Origin: Pseudomonadota bacterium | GTDB taxonomy: Bacteria; Pseudomonadota; Alphaproteobacteria; Caulobacterales; Caulobacteraceae | Reading direction: 5' to 3' | Assembly (NCBI GenBank): GCA_023432855.1 | Contig: JAEZEZ010000069.1 | Coordinates: forward strand, 1-42,974 | Length of the DNA stretch: 42,974 nucleotides | Shown here: piece after piece, positions 14,853 to 24,313 of the stretch | How the letters are laid out: the number at the start of each line of letters is the position of its first letter | How positions within the stretch are numbered: the stretch's first letter is position 1 | Notes under the pieces: generated by a model | Database searches by the model: none | Told to the model about the DNA's origin: nothing | What the model saw: only the letters and a program-made list of their open reading frames with translations | Position numbers and translations under genes: made by a program

Positions 14853-16265
14853 ATGAGCGACCGTCCCACCTTCCAGACCGTCGACCCTTCGACCGGCAAG
14901 CCCGGCCAGCGCTGGGATGGCCACACCACCGACGAGGCTCTGGCGATCGCCGCGGCGACGCGGGCGGCGCAGCGGGCCTGGCGTCGCACCGGCATGGACC
15001 AGCGCGCCGGGCTCATGCGCAAGGCCGCCGTCGTGCTACGGGCCCGCAAGGACGAGTTCGCCGCCCTGATGACGGCCGAGATGGGCAAGACGGTCACCGA
15101 CGGCCGCGCCGAGATCGAGAAGTGCGCCGTCCACTGCGAGTACTTCGCCGACAACGCGGCCGACATGCTGGCGCGCGAGCCGGCCGAGCTGGGCGGCGCC
15201 AAGGCCTTCGTCACCTTCAATCCGCTGGGCGTGGTGCTGGCTGTGATGCCCTGGAACTTCCCGTTCTGGCAGGCCATCCGCTTCGCCGCGCCGGCGCTGA
15301 TGGCGGGCAATGGCGCGGTGCTGAAGCACGCCTCCAACGTGCCGGGGTGCGCCATGGCCATCGAGGCCCTGTTCCGCGAAGCGGGCTTCCCCGAGGACCT
15401 GTTCCGCACGGTGCTGATCCCGTCGGGCCGGGTCCGAGCCCTCATCGACAGCCGCGACATCGCCGCGGTCACCCTGACCGGCAGCGTCGAAGCCGGCCGC
15501 AAGGTGGCCGAGGCCGCGGGCGCCAACCTCAAGAAGGTCGTACTGGAGCTCGGCGGATCGGACGCCTACCTCGTGCTCGACGACGCCGATGTCGACGCGG
15601 CGGCGAAGGTCGCCGCCGCCGCGCGCATGGTCAATGCGGGCCAGAGCTGCATCGCCGGCAAGCGCTTCATCGTGCTGGACGCGGTCGCCGACCTGTTCGA
15701 GGCGGCGCTCGTCGAAGCGATGGCCGGCTACCAGCCGGGCGATCCGCGCGATGAGGCGACCCGCTTCGGCCCCTTGGTCAGCGTCGAGGCCCGCGACGGC
15801 ATCCATGCCCAGGTCGAGGAAAGCGTGGCGAAGGGCGCTCGCCTCCTGCTGGGCGGCGAGGTCCCTGATCGGCCGGGCGCCTGGTATCCAGCCACGGTGC
15901 TGGCCGACGTGGAGCCGGGCCAGCCGGCGCACGACGAAGAAATCTTCGGCCCCGTCGCCGCCATCATCCGCGCTGGCGATGAGGCCGAGGCGATCTGCAT
16001 CGCGAACGACAGCGACTACGGCCTGGGCTCCGGCGTGCTCACTGCCGACCTCGCCCGCGGCGAACGCATCGCCGCCGAAGAGCTGGAAGCCGGCCTGAGC
16101 TTCGTGAACCGCAACGTCGCCTCCGATCCCCGTCTGCCCTTCGGCGGCGTCAAGCACTCCGGCCACGGCCGCGAATGCGGCCGCTACGGCCTGCTGGAGT
16201 TCGTGAACATCAAGACGGTCGTGGTCGAAGGCGGAACGGCGGCGGTCCGGAAGGCGGCCGACTAG
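14853..16265 (+). CDS. NAD(P)-dependent succinate-semialdehyde dehydrogenase
   Basis: 470 residues of the aldehyde dehydrogenase superfamily. Key residues: E232 in LELGGSD, nucleophile C266 in NAGQSCIAGKRF, and the substrate/NAD motif GPVAAIIRA. The wording around the cysteine and the ending LPFGGVKHSGHGRECGRYG match the Sad/YneI/GabD1 branch, which oxidises succinate semialdehyde to succinate. ATG 14853 has AGGAGG with a 5-nt spacer; an in-frame GTG at 14820 is rejected because this site is so strong. No GABA aminotransferase is nearby. Convergent with the YcnI-like gene, 6 bp apart. Confidence 0.85.
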   Translation: MSDRPTFQTVDPSTGKPGQRWDGHTTDEALAIAAATRAAQRAWRRTGMDQRAGLMRKAAVVLRARKDEFAALMTAEMGKTVTDGRAEIEKCAVHCEYFADNAADMLAREPAELGGAKAFVTFNPLGVVLAVMPWNFPFWQAIRFAAPALMAGNGAVLKHASNVPGCAMAIEALFREAGFPEDLFRTVLIPSGRVRALIDSRDIAAVTLTGSVEAGRKVAEAAGANLKKVVLELGGSDAYLVLDDADVDAAAKVAAAARMVNAGQSCIAGKRFIVLDAVADLFEAALVEAMAGYQPGDPRDEATRFGPLVSVEARDGIHAQVEESVAKGARLLLGGEVPDRPGAWYPATVLADVEPGQPAHDEEIFGPVAAIIRAGDEAEAICIANDSDYGLGSGVLTADLARGERIAAEELEAGLSFVNRNVASDPRLPFGGVKHSGHGRECGRYGLLEFVNIKTVVVEGGTAAVRKAAD

Positions 16266-16271
16266 CAGGGC

Positions 16272-16793
16272 TCAGTGCGCGTGACCCCCGTCGGCCGCCT
16301 TCAGCGTCAGCATGGCGGCGGGGAATTCCGGCCGCGGCGCGCCGGCGACCGGGATTTCCGTCCAGCGGGCTTCGCCGCCCTCGCAAGTCTGGATGACCTT
16401 GAAGGCCAGGGCGCCGGGCTCTGCCGGCAGCTTGGCGGCCAGGCCGAACTCGTCGAACTGTTCGTCCGGCAGGCGACCGGTCCAGACCAGGGCCCTGACG
16501 CGTTCGGTGATCGGTTTGCCCTCGTGAAGGGCCGGTTCGGCGAGCGGCTGGCGTTCGACCTTCACGGTCCAGCCGGGCTTGGGCTGGGGCCGGGCGACAT
16601 TGATCCCCTCGGGGATCTCGACGCGGATCGAGGTGGTGGCCAGGCCGCCCTTGCAGCCGTGGCCGACTCGCAGGGCGCCGGCCCAGTGGGCGCCGGCTCG
16701 GGCCTCGGACTGGGCGAAAACGACGTGGGCCTGGGCGGCGCCAGCGGCGAGGGCGGCGGCGAGGCCGGCGGCGAAAACGAGGCGGGTGCGCAT
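16272..16793 (-). CDS. YcnI-like (DUF1775) periplasmic protein, probable copper handling
   Basis: 173 residues with a signal peptide cleaved after AAQA (residue 22), leaving histidine H23 as the mature N-terminus (HVVF). That exposed N-terminal histidine is the metal ligand described for YcnI-type copper-binding proteins. Further family features: GHGCKGGLATTSIRVEIPEG and KPGWTVKVER with a conserved tryptophan, and an LPDEQFDEFGL segment. It begins 23 bp after the TonB receptor on the same strand, so the two are very likely one operon. The C-terminal membrane anchor of Gram-positive YcnI is absent; a GGHAH tail could bind metal. Confidence 0.8.
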   Translation of the reverse strand: MRTRLVFAAGLAAALAAGAAQAHVVFAQSEARAGAHWAGALRVGHGCKGGLATTSIRVEIPEGINVARPQPKPGWTVKVERQPLAEPALHEGKPITERVRALVWTGRLPDEQFDEFGLAAKLPAEPGALAFKVIQTCEGGEARWTEIPVAGAPRPEFPAAMLTLKAADGGHAH

Positions 16794-16816
16794 GAGGGGA
16801 TCTCCGGTATTCGGGG

Positions 16817-18931
16817 TCAGAAGCGGCGGCGGACGCCGACGAAGGCCGATCGGCCCTCGCCGGGGTGGAAGACCGCCTTCGAGACGGTGGGCAGGCGCGC
16901 GTCGGTGATGGCGCTGAGATCGGCGATCCAGCGTTCGTCGGTCAGGTTGCGCGCATCGAGGAACAGGCTCACGCCCGAGCCGACGTCCCAGCCGGCGTTC
17001 AGCGACAGCAGGGTGGCCCCAGGGGCCTCCAGGGTGTTGGCGTAGTCGGCGAAGACGTCGCCGCGGAAATCCACCGTCGGCATGACGAACCAGCCCGCCG
17101 GGTGGCTGTACTTGAGGCTGACCCGGTAGGCGTGCTGGGGCGCTACCGGCAGGCGGTTGTCGCCCCAGGTCGCGTCGCCGTCGAAGCGGAAGTCGCTGAA
17201 GGTGTAGACCTGGCGCAGCAGGAGCTTGCCGCCCGCCGGGGCGACGGGCAGGCGCCAGTCCAGCGCCGCCTCGATCCCCTGGTGGACCGTGCGGTCGGCG
17301 TTGAAGGTGGCCGCCGGGATGCCCGGGCCGATGAGGAAGTTCAACATCTCGCCGTCGAGTTCGGCGCGGTAGGCCGCGACGTCCCAGGTGAGTGCGCCGG
17401 CACGGCCGCGCGTGCCGATCTCGGCGGTCCAGGCTTCCTGGGGCTCGACCGGAACGAAGGCCGGGTTCGCGCCCTGGACCAGGGCGCCGAAGGCCGGCGG
17501 CTCCACGGAACGGGTGAGGTTGGCGTAGACCTGCGGGCCGCGGTCTTCCGCCTGCCAGAGCAGGCCGATCCGGGGTGCGAACCAGTCGAAGTCGCGGCTG
17601 GCGGTGAAGGCCGGGGCGCCGCCCGGCAGGGCATGGCGCACGTAGTCACGCCGGGCCTGGCCCCAGGAACCGCCGGCTACGACCGCAAGGCTTTCGGTGA
17701 CGAAGAGGCGGCCCTCGACGAAAAGGTCGAGTCCGGAGGCCTCCTGGACCGCGTCCGAGGTCTGAGCCCCGCGCCTGCCGCCGACGTTGACGAACTGCAG
17801 CGCCTCGACCTCGCCCTGGCGGTACGAGAAGCCGAAGTAGAGGTCGGCCTGCAGGCCCGCCACTTCGCCGGTCCAGTCGAAGCGGCCGAAGGCGCCCTGG
17901 GTGCGGCTGTCCTGGTCGATGACCTGATAGATCGGGTGGTAGAGGTCCTTGGCCGTGGCGTAGACGCCGCCCTCGAACACGAGAGACTCATTGAGACGCC
18001 AGCGGCTCTGCAGGGTGACGCGGCCAAGGGTCAGGTCGCGGGCGTAGTCGTTGAGGATGTTGACGGGCGGCGACTTCTTGGGCGTGCGCAGGGCGTCGGA
18101 GAGGGTCAGCGAGCCCGGGACTTCCTGGGCGATGTCGGCGCCATAGACGATGAGCCGGACCTCGCGGTCTTCGCCGAAGCTGCGCCCGAGGTTCAGGGTG
18201 GCGCGGACCTGGTCCTGCTCGCTCTGCTGACGATAACCGTCCGACCGCAGGGCGCTGGCGTTGGCGTAGAGGTCCCAGTCGCCGAACTCGCGCGCTGCGG
18301 AGGCCTGCCCCCTGAGCGTGCCGAAGGAGCCGCCTTCCAGACGCAGCAGGTACTCGGACTCCGCCGTGCGGCCGGTGGGGGTGACGAGGTTGACCGCGCC
18401 GCCCAGCTGGGCGCCGCCGAAGCGGAGGGCGTTGCCCCCGCGATAGACCTCGATGTAGCGCGCGGCCAGCGGGTCTACGCCCTGGAAGTCCGAAAACCCG
18501 TCGGCGTCCGCGAACGAAACGCCGTCCTGGGCGATCAGGACGCCACGCTGGTGGAAGCCCTGGCTCAGGCCCGAACCCCGGATCGACAGGCGCGACTCCT
18601 CGCCGTAGCGCTTCTGGGCCAGCACGCCCGGCACCTCGGCCAGCAGATCGCTGACGCCCTGGGCGGTTCGGTTCTCGTAGGTTTCGTTGGCCACCGCGGC
18701 GACGGCGCCCGGCGTGCGCGCCAACAGCGCGCGGGCGTCGGCGACCACGCGCGGATCGTCGCGATTGCGCGAGGCGGTCACGATCACGGTCTCGACCGTG
18801 GTCGGCTCCTCCAGTCCGGCAGCGACCGGCGGCACGGCGGATGGCCCCACGAGCGGTCCTTCGGCGAAGGCGGGCGTGGCCCCCATCGCCAGGAGAATGG
18901 CGGCGGTGGAGGCGGACTGAAGGATGTTCAT
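16817..18931 (-). CDS. TonB-dependent outer-membrane receptor
   Basis: 704 residues. Signal peptide to AFAE (about residue 24), a short TonB-box region (ETVIVTAS), plug domain (LLAEVPGVLAQ, then LSIRGSGLSQGF, IEVYRGGNALRFGG and GGAVNLVTPTG) and a 22-strand-type barrel ending in VGVRRRF with the terminal phenylalanine needed for outer-membrane insertion. It resembles siderophore/ferric-citrate type receptors of FecA layout, but the gene is followed at 23 bp by a YcnI-like protein, which points to copper or a copper chelate. No FecR/FecI pair and no recognisable riboswitch are near. Ligand unproven. Confidence 0.85.
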   Translation of the reverse strand: MNILQSASTAAILLAMGATPAFAEGPLVGPSAVPPVAAGLEEPTTVETVIVTASRNRDDPRVVADARALLARTPGAVAAVANETYENRTAQGVSDLLAEVPGVLAQKRYGEESRLSIRGSGLSQGFHQRGVLIAQDGVSFADADGFSDFQGVDPLAARYIEVYRGGNALRFGGAQLGGAVNLVTPTGRTAESEYLLRLEGGSFGTLRGQASAAREFGDWDLYANASALRSDGYRQQSEQDQVRATLNLGRSFGEDREVRLIVYGADIAQEVPGSLTLSDALRTPKKSPPVNILNDYARDLTLGRVTLQSRWRLNESLVFEGGVYATAKDLYHPIYQVIDQDSRTQGAFGRFDWTGEVAGLQADLYFGFSYRQGEVEALQFVNVGGRRGAQTSDAVQEASGLDLFVEGRLFVTESLAVVAGGSWGQARRDYVRHALPGGAPAFTASRDFDWFAPRIGLLWQAEDRGPQVYANLTRSVEPPAFGALVQGANPAFVPVEPQEAWTAEIGTRGRAGALTWDVAAYRAELDGEMLNFLIGPGIPAATFNADRTVHQGIEAALDWRLPVAPAGGKLLLRQVYTFSDFRFDGDATWGDNRLPVAPQHAYRVSLKYSHPAGWFVMPTVDFRGDVFADYANTLEAPGATLLSLNAGWDVGSGVSLFLDARNLTDERWIADLSAITDARLPTVSKAVFHPGEGRSAFVGVRRRF

Positions 18932-19090
18932 GGGGGCGTACTCGGTTGACGCCCGCTTCTAGGTCCGCCCCCTTTCGTCCGGTTTGCGTCAGAACAAGCC
19001 CGCCCGCGGCTACGCTTCCGGAATTGTACGTAGGCGAGCCAGGCGCAGTCCCGCTGGAAACCGGCCGCGCCAGTCTCTAGGTGTGCAGTC

Positions 19091-21718
19091 ATGCGCACCG
19101 AAACGCCCCGACCGATCCAGCTCGCCGACTACCGGCCCCCCGCCTTTCTCGTGGAAACGGTCGACCTGACCTTCCGCCTGGAGCCGCACGCCACGCGCGT
19201 GATCTCCAGGCTGGCCCTGCGCCGCAACGGCGAGCACGCGGAGCCGTTGTTTCTGCATGGCGAGCGGCTGAAGCCCATCAGCTTCGCCATCGACGGCGAA
19301 CCGCTGCGCGATGGGGGCTATACGCTCACCGACGAGGGGCTGACCCTGACGGAGCCGCCCGACGCCTTCACGCTTGAAACCGAGGTCGAGATCGACCCCG
19401 CCAACAACACGGCGCTCGAGGGGCTGTACATGTCCGGCGGCCGCTTCTGCACCCAGTGCGAGGCCGAGGGTTTCCGCAAGATCACCTGGTTCCCGGATCG
19501 ACCCGATGTGCTGTCGCGCTTCACGGTGCGCCTCGAGGCCGACAAGGCGGCCTGTCCCCGGCTGCTGGCCAACGGCAATCTGGAGGAGGCCGGCGACCTG
19601 GACGGGGGCCGGCACTACGCTGTCTGGAACGATCCCTTCCCCAAGCCCAGCTACCTCTTCGCCCTGGTGGCCGGAGAGCTGGATGAGCTGGCTGACAGCT
19701 TCACCACCATGAGCGGGCGCAGGATCGACCTGCGCATCTACGTCGATCCGGGCCAGGCCAGCCGGGCGACCTACGCCATGGACGCTCTGAAGCGATCGAT
19801 GAAGTGGGACGAGGAAGCCTACGGCCGCGAGTACGATCTCGACCTGTTCATGATCGTGGCGGTGCGCGATTTCAACTTCGGCGCCATGGAGAACAAGGGG
19901 TTGAACATCTTCAACTCCTCGCTCCTGCTGGCCGACCCGGCGACGGCGACCGACCTCGACTTCGAGCGCATCGAGAGCGTGGTCGCCCACGAGTACTTCC
20001 ACAACTGGACCGGCAACCGCATCACCTGCCGCGACTGGTTCCAGCTGTGCCTCAAGGAAGGTCTGACGGTCTTCCGTGACCAGGGTTTCTCCGCCGACAT
20101 GCGCGATGCGGCGGTGCAGCGGATCAAGGATGTGCGCGCCCTTCGCGCCCGGCAGTTCCCCGAGGACCAGGGCCCCCTGGCCCACCCCGTCCGGCCGTCG
20201 AGCTACCTGAAGATCGACAACTTCTATACCGCGACGATCTACGAGAAGGGATCGGAGCTGATCCGCATGCTGAAGGTGCTGATCGGCGATCGCGACTTCC
20301 GCCGCGGCATGGATCGCTACTTCGACACGTGGGACGGTCACGCGACGACCGTCGAGGCCTTCATCGAGTGTTTCGCGCAGGTCTCCGGTAAGGACCTGTC
20401 GGGGTTCATGACCTGGTACAACCAGGCCGGGACGCCCGAGGTGCGCATCGAGTGCGACTACGACGAGCGGTCCTCTACCCTGGACCTGCGGCTGGCCCAG
20501 ACCACGCGCCCGACGCCCGGGCAGGAGCGGAAAGAGTGCGTGCCGATCCCGATCCGCCTCGGCCTTCTGGACGAGGATGGACGGGTGCAGAGCTTCCGCC
20601 CCGGCGGCACCGACCGGACGGTCGAAGAGACCGTTATCGTCATGGACCAGGCCGAGATGCGAGTGCGCCTGGCCGAGGTGAAACGGCCGCCGGTGCTGTC
20701 GGCCCTGCGCGGCTTCTCGGCCCCGATCGTGCTGTCGACCGACGCCCCGGAGAAACATCGCTTCGTGCGGCTGGCGTCGGATCCTGACCTCTTCAATCGC
20801 TGGGAGGCCGGCCAGAACCTGGCGCGGGACCTGATCCTCGCCCGGGCGTCGGGGCAGCCGGACGCCGCCGGCGAGCGCGCCTACGCCGACGCGGTCGGCC
20901 GGGCGCTGGCGGACCAGTCCGCCGAGCCCGCTTTCAAGGCGTTGCTGCTGCAGCCGCCGTCGGAGCAGGACCTGAGCATGGTGATGGTCCCCGCCGACCC
21001 GAAGGCCCTGCACGAGGCGCGCGAGACTCTGCGGCGGACCCTGGCGGAGACGCTGAAGGCGGACCTGGAGCGGCTGCACGACGGACTGGCCGACAAGGGC
21101 GCCTTCTCACCCGATGCGGCCCAGGCCGGCCGCCGCGCCCTTCGCGCGGCGGTCCTCGACGTGCTAGCGTCCGCCCCCTCCGGGAAGATGGCGGAGAGGG
21201 CCTCCGCTCACTATCGCGGCGCCTCCAACATGACCGACGCCATGGCGGGCCTCTCGGCGCTGATGCTGATGGGCGGCGAGGCTTACGAGGACGCGCTGTC
21301 GGCCTTCTTCGAGCGCTGGAAGGACGAGCCGCTGGTGCTGGACAAGTGGTTCGCGGTGCAGGCGCGCTCGCCCGACGAGGGCGTACTGGGCCGCGTCCTG
21401 GCCCTGACCGCACACCCGGCGTTCGACGCGCGCAATCCAAACCGGCTGCGGGCGCTGGTGCAGACGTTCAGCCAGGCCAATCCCTACCGGTTCCACCAGC
21501 CCGACGGCGCCGGGTACCGCTTCCTGGCCGACCAGATCCTGGCGCTCGACGCCTTCAATCCGATGACCGCGGCGCGCCTGCTGGAGCCGCTCGGCGGCTG
21601 GCGGCGCTACACGCCGGAACTGGGGGCGCTGATGCGAGCCGAACTCGAACGGATCAAGGCCCACAAGCCGCTTTCCAAGAACGTGCTCGAACTCGCGACC
21701 AAGGCGCTGGAGACCTGA
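19091..21718 (+). CDS. pepN: Aminopeptidase N (M1 zinc metallopeptidase)
   Basis: 875 residues, the usual length for bacterial PepN. Substrate-anchoring GAMEN at 264-268; zinc site H300-E301-x2-H304 with the third ligand E323 eighteen residues on (LKEGLTVF). N-terminal beta-saddle domain, thermolysin-like catalytic domain, then the all-helical C-terminal domain. It removes N-terminal residues from cytoplasmic peptides. ATG 19091 starts RTETPRPIQLADYRPPAFLV, typical of PepN. Upstream it is divergent from the TonB receptor (160 bp); downstream, pleC follows on the same strand after about 115 bp. Confidence 0.95.
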   Translation: MRTETPRPIQLADYRPPAFLVETVDLTFRLEPHATRVISRLALRRNGEHAEPLFLHGERLKPISFAIDGEPLRDGGYTLTDEGLTLTEPPDAFTLETEVEIDPANNTALEGLYMSGGRFCTQCEAEGFRKITWFPDRPDVLSRFTVRLEADKAACPRLLANGNLEEAGDLDGGRHYAVWNDPFPKPSYLFALVAGELDELADSFTTMSGRRIDLRIYVDPGQASRATYAMDALKRSMKWDEEAYGREYDLDLFMIVAVRDFNFGAMENKGLNIFNSSLLLADPATATDLDFERIESVVAHEYFHNWTGNRITCRDWFQLCLKEGLTVFRDQGFSADMRDAAVQRIKDVRALRARQFPEDQGPLAHPVRPSSYLKIDNFYTATIYEKGSELIRMLKVLIGDRDFRRGMDRYFDTWDGHATTVEAFIECFAQVSGKDLSGFMTWYNQAGTPEVRIECDYDERSSTLDLRLAQTTRPTPGQERKECVPIPIRLGLLDEDGRVQSFRPGGTDRTVEETVIVMDQAEMRVRLAEVKRPPVLSALRGFSAPIVLSTDAPEKHRFVRLASDPDLFNRWEAGQNLARDLILARASGQPDAAGERAYADAVGRALADQSAEPAFKALLLQPPSEQDLSMVMVPADPKALHEARETLRRTLAETLKADLERLHDGLADKGAFSPDAAQAGRRALRAAVLDVLASAPSGKMAERASAHYRGASNMTDAMAGLSALMLMGGEAYEDALSAFFERWKDEPLVLDKWFAVQARSPDEGVLGRVLALTAHPAFDARNPNRLRALVQTFSQANPYRFHQPDGAGYRFLADQILALDAFNPMTAARLLEPLGGWRRYTPELGALMRAELERIKAHKPLSKNVLELATKALET

Positions 21719-21834
21719 GGCGCGAACCGGCGCTGCGACGGTTATGCACGGCGGATTGGGCCTTGCCGCATCGACAGACGCGCGAAGCAGCTTAGGCTCC
21801 GCCGATCAGGGTGAATCGGACGAGGGGTGACGGT

Positions 21835-24309
21835 TTGGGATCCCGCCGCGACGTCAGCGATACGGCGCGCGCCGCCACGGAGGACGTGGCGCGGCGGCTG
21901 GGCGACGTCGTCCCCGGATGGGTGCGCATCACCGTGCTCGTCGCGGCGCTTGCGATGGCCGCCTACACCGCCTTCTTCGTCGATCGTCTGGACGTTGACC
22001 CGCGCAGGGTCGGGCACGACCTCAACCCCGTGCTGGTTCACCGCGCCCGCACGGCGGCGGAGCGGGCGGCCACCGAGTACGCCGAGGCCCGCGCCGGCCT
22101 GATCGCGGGCGAGTCGATGATGCGCCGCGGGGGACGCCCGCTGGACGCCGCCGAGGCCGCGCTGGCCGGGGCTCCCGCCCTCGACGCCGCCGCCGCGCTC
22201 AATGCCCGGGGGCCCGTCGCCGCCGCCGGCAAGGTGGGGGCGCTCGACTGGCCGGGCGACCTCAGGCCGGGCGTGGTCCATGCCGCGCCCGGATCGCCGT
22301 ACGCCTTCATGGTCGCCGGCGAGGGCCAGACGCGCCTGGCCGGCGCCCTGCGTTTCCGCGGGGCTGTCGGCGAGGCGGCGGAGACGGGCTGGACGGCCAT
22401 CGTCAGGGGGGACGGCGTCGTACTCGCCGCCAGCGACCCGGCGCGGGTCGGCCTCAGCCTCGGGGTCCGCGCCAACACGCTCAGGCGAGCGGCAGCCCAG
22501 AGCGAGCGGCTGGACCTCGAGGACGACGCGGGATCCCGCCTGCGCGGCGTGGCGGTTCCGGTCGAAGGGGGCCTCTACGCCGTCGCCGCCGAGCCGGCCC
22601 CGGGCGCGGCCAGCGGCGCGGCGTCGGTGCTGTCCACCATTCTCCTGCTCGCGGGACCGGCGGCCATCGGCGCCACCCTCACCCTGCTGCTGTGGCTGCA
22701 GGCCCGCCGCGCCGCCCACGCCCGCCGGGACTTCGCCGACACCGAGAAACGCTTCACCACCGCCGTCGAGGCCGCGCGCTGCGGCATCTGGGAGTGGGAC
22801 CTGCAGAACGATGAGGTCTACGTCTCGGAGGTGATGGCCGCGATGCTCGGCTGGGAGGAAGGCGGCGTGGTCTCGGGCCAGGCCATGCTCGGCCGCGTGG
22901 CCGAGGCCGACCGCAACAAGGTGCTGACGGCGCTGCGCAGCGCCGCGCTCTACGGGGGCTTCGACGTATCGTTCCGCTCGCCGCACGAGGACGGCCGCAC
23001 CAGCTGGATCGACGCGCGCGGTCAGGCGACCGGCGGCGGCGTGAAGGGCGAGCCCTACGACCGCATCATCGGCGTGGCGCTGGATGTCACCGAGGAGCGC
23101 ACGGCGCAGGCCAGGGCGCAGGCGGCCGAAACCCGCCTGCGAGACGCCATCGAGAGCGTCTCGGAGGCGTTCGTGCTGTGGGACCGTCGCGGACGGCTGC
23201 GCATGTTCAACCAGAACTTCCGCGACTGGTTCGGCATCGACCCGCGCATCCTCCAGCCGGGGGCGCCCAAGGCCGAAATCGGGCGCATCGCTCGGCTGGC
23301 CATCAAGTCGGAAGGGCCGGCCCCCGACGCCCAGCCCGGCGTCATCGAGGCCGAGCTGAACGACGGCCGCTGGCTGCAGATCAGCGAGCGTCGCACAGCG
23401 GACGGCGGCGCGGTGATGACGGCCGCCGACATCACCGCCATCAAGAACCAGGAGACCGCCCGGCGCCTGAACGAGGAACAGCTGCAGGCCATGGTGACCC
23501 GCCTGGAGCAGAGCCAGGGCGAACTTGCGCTGCTGGCGCGCAAGTATGAGACGGCGAAAGTCAGGGCCGAGAGCGCCAACCGGGCCAAGTCCGAATTCCT
23601 GGCCAATATGAGCCACGAGCTGCGCACGCCGCTGAACGCCATCAACGGCTTCTCGGAGATCATGGTGACGGAGATGTTCGGTCCGCTGGGGGACCGGCGC
23701 TACCAGGAGTACGCCCAGGACATCCTGAACTCGGGCCAGCACCTGCTGGCGCTCATCAACGACATCCTCGACATGGCCAAGATCGAGGCGGGCAAGATGA
23801 GCATGAGCTTCGAGCCGGTCGTGCTGGCCGACGTGGTCGACGACGCCGCCCGGCTGATGCGCAACCGGGCCGATGCGGCAGGCCTGCGACTGGGGGTCGA
23901 GATGGAGCCGCTGCCCGAGATCGAGGCGGACTACCGCGCGCTGAAGCAGGTGCTGCTGAACCTGCTCTCCAACGCCGTGAAGTTCACCCCGCGCGGCGGC
24001 TCGGTGACCGTGCTGGCCAAGGCGCTGGGCGACGAAGTTCGACTGTCTGTGCGGGATACCGGCATAGGCATCTCGCAGGAGGACATCGGGCGTCTGGCCA
24101 CGCCCTTCGAGCAGATCGAGAGCCAGCACGCCAAGACCCAGCAGGGTACCGGCCTTGGGCTCGCCTTGACCAAGTCCCTGCTTCAGATGCACGGCGGCCG
24201 TCTGGAGTTCGAGAGCGAGCCGGGCCAGGGGACCACGGTGCATATCTGGCTGCCCGTCCGGCAGGGCGTGGTCGAAGAAAGCTCCCCCGCCGCCCATCAG
24301 GCGGCATAG
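21835..24309 (+). CDS. pleC: PleC-type hybrid PAS sensor histidine kinase/phosphatase
   Basis: 824 residues. Two membrane segments (ITVLVAALAMAAYTAFFV near the N-terminus and ILLLAGPAAIGATLTLLLW near 270) bracket a periplasmic domain. Then two PAS domains, a HisKA domain with H594 (NMSHELRTPLNAINGFSEIM) and a HATPase domain (NLLSNAVKF, DTGIGIS, GTGLGLAL). The INGFSEIM/MFGPLGDRRY wording and pepN as neighbour fit PleC, the Caulobacter polar kinase/phosphatase that acts on DivK and PleD in asymmetric division. I choose TTG 21835, which has GAGGGG 7 bases upstream; the in-frame GTG at 21811 has none. A DivJ-like paralogue is the alternative, less likely because of the periplasmic domain. Confidence 0.8.
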   Translation: MGSRRDVSDTARAATEDVARRLGDVVPGWVRITVLVAALAMAAYTAFFVDRLDVDPRRVGHDLNPVLVHRARTAAERAATEYAEARAGLIAGESMMRRGGRPLDAAEAALAGAPALDAAAALNARGPVAAAGKVGALDWPGDLRPGVVHAAPGSPYAFMVAGEGQTRLAGALRFRGAVGEAAETGWTAIVRGDGVVLAASDPARVGLSLGVRANTLRRAAAQSERLDLEDDAGSRLRGVAVPVEGGLYAVAAEPAPGAASGAASVLSTILLLAGPAAIGATLTLLLWLQARRAAHARRDFADTEKRFTTAVEAARCGIWEWDLQNDEVYVSEVMAAMLGWEEGGVVSGQAMLGRVAEADRNKVLTALRSAALYGGFDVSFRSPHEDGRTSWIDARGQATGGGVKGEPYDRIIGVALDVTEERTAQARAQAAETRLRDAIESVSEAFVLWDRRGRLRMFNQNFRDWFGIDPRILQPGAPKAEIGRIARLAIKSEGPAPDAQPGVIEAELNDGRWLQISERRTADGGAVMTAADITAIKNQETARRLNEEQLQAMVTRLEQSQGELALLARKYETAKVRAESANRAKSEFLANMSHELRTPLNAINGFSEIMVTEMFGPLGDRRYQEYAQDILNSGQHLLALINDILDMAKIEAGKMSMSFEPVVLADVVDDAARLMRNRADAAGLRLGVEMEPLPEIEADYRALKQVLLNLLSNAVKFTPRGGSVTVLAKALGDEVRLSVRDTGIGISQEDIGRLATPFEQIESQHAKTQQGTGLGLALTKSLLQMHGGRLEFESEPGQGTTVHIWLPVRQGVVEESSPAAHQAA

Positions 24310-24313
24310 GCGG

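Noticed and set aside
16865..18949. Plus-strand open frame (694 codons) opposite the TonB receptor
   Set aside because: No recognisable domain, and the opposite strand carries a full receptor with signal peptide and terminal Phe. Antisense shadow.
18932..19090. Cobalamin or other riboswitch upstream of the TonB receptor
   Set aside because: None of the conserved cobalamin-riboswitch core (such as GCCACTG with its partner segments) is present in this 160-bp leader.
19010..21079. Minus-strand open frame (689 codons) opposite pepN, and a similar one at 21742-24297 opposite pleC
   Set aside because: Both lie against complete, motif-bearing genes and have compositions typical of reverse-frame GC-rich translation.
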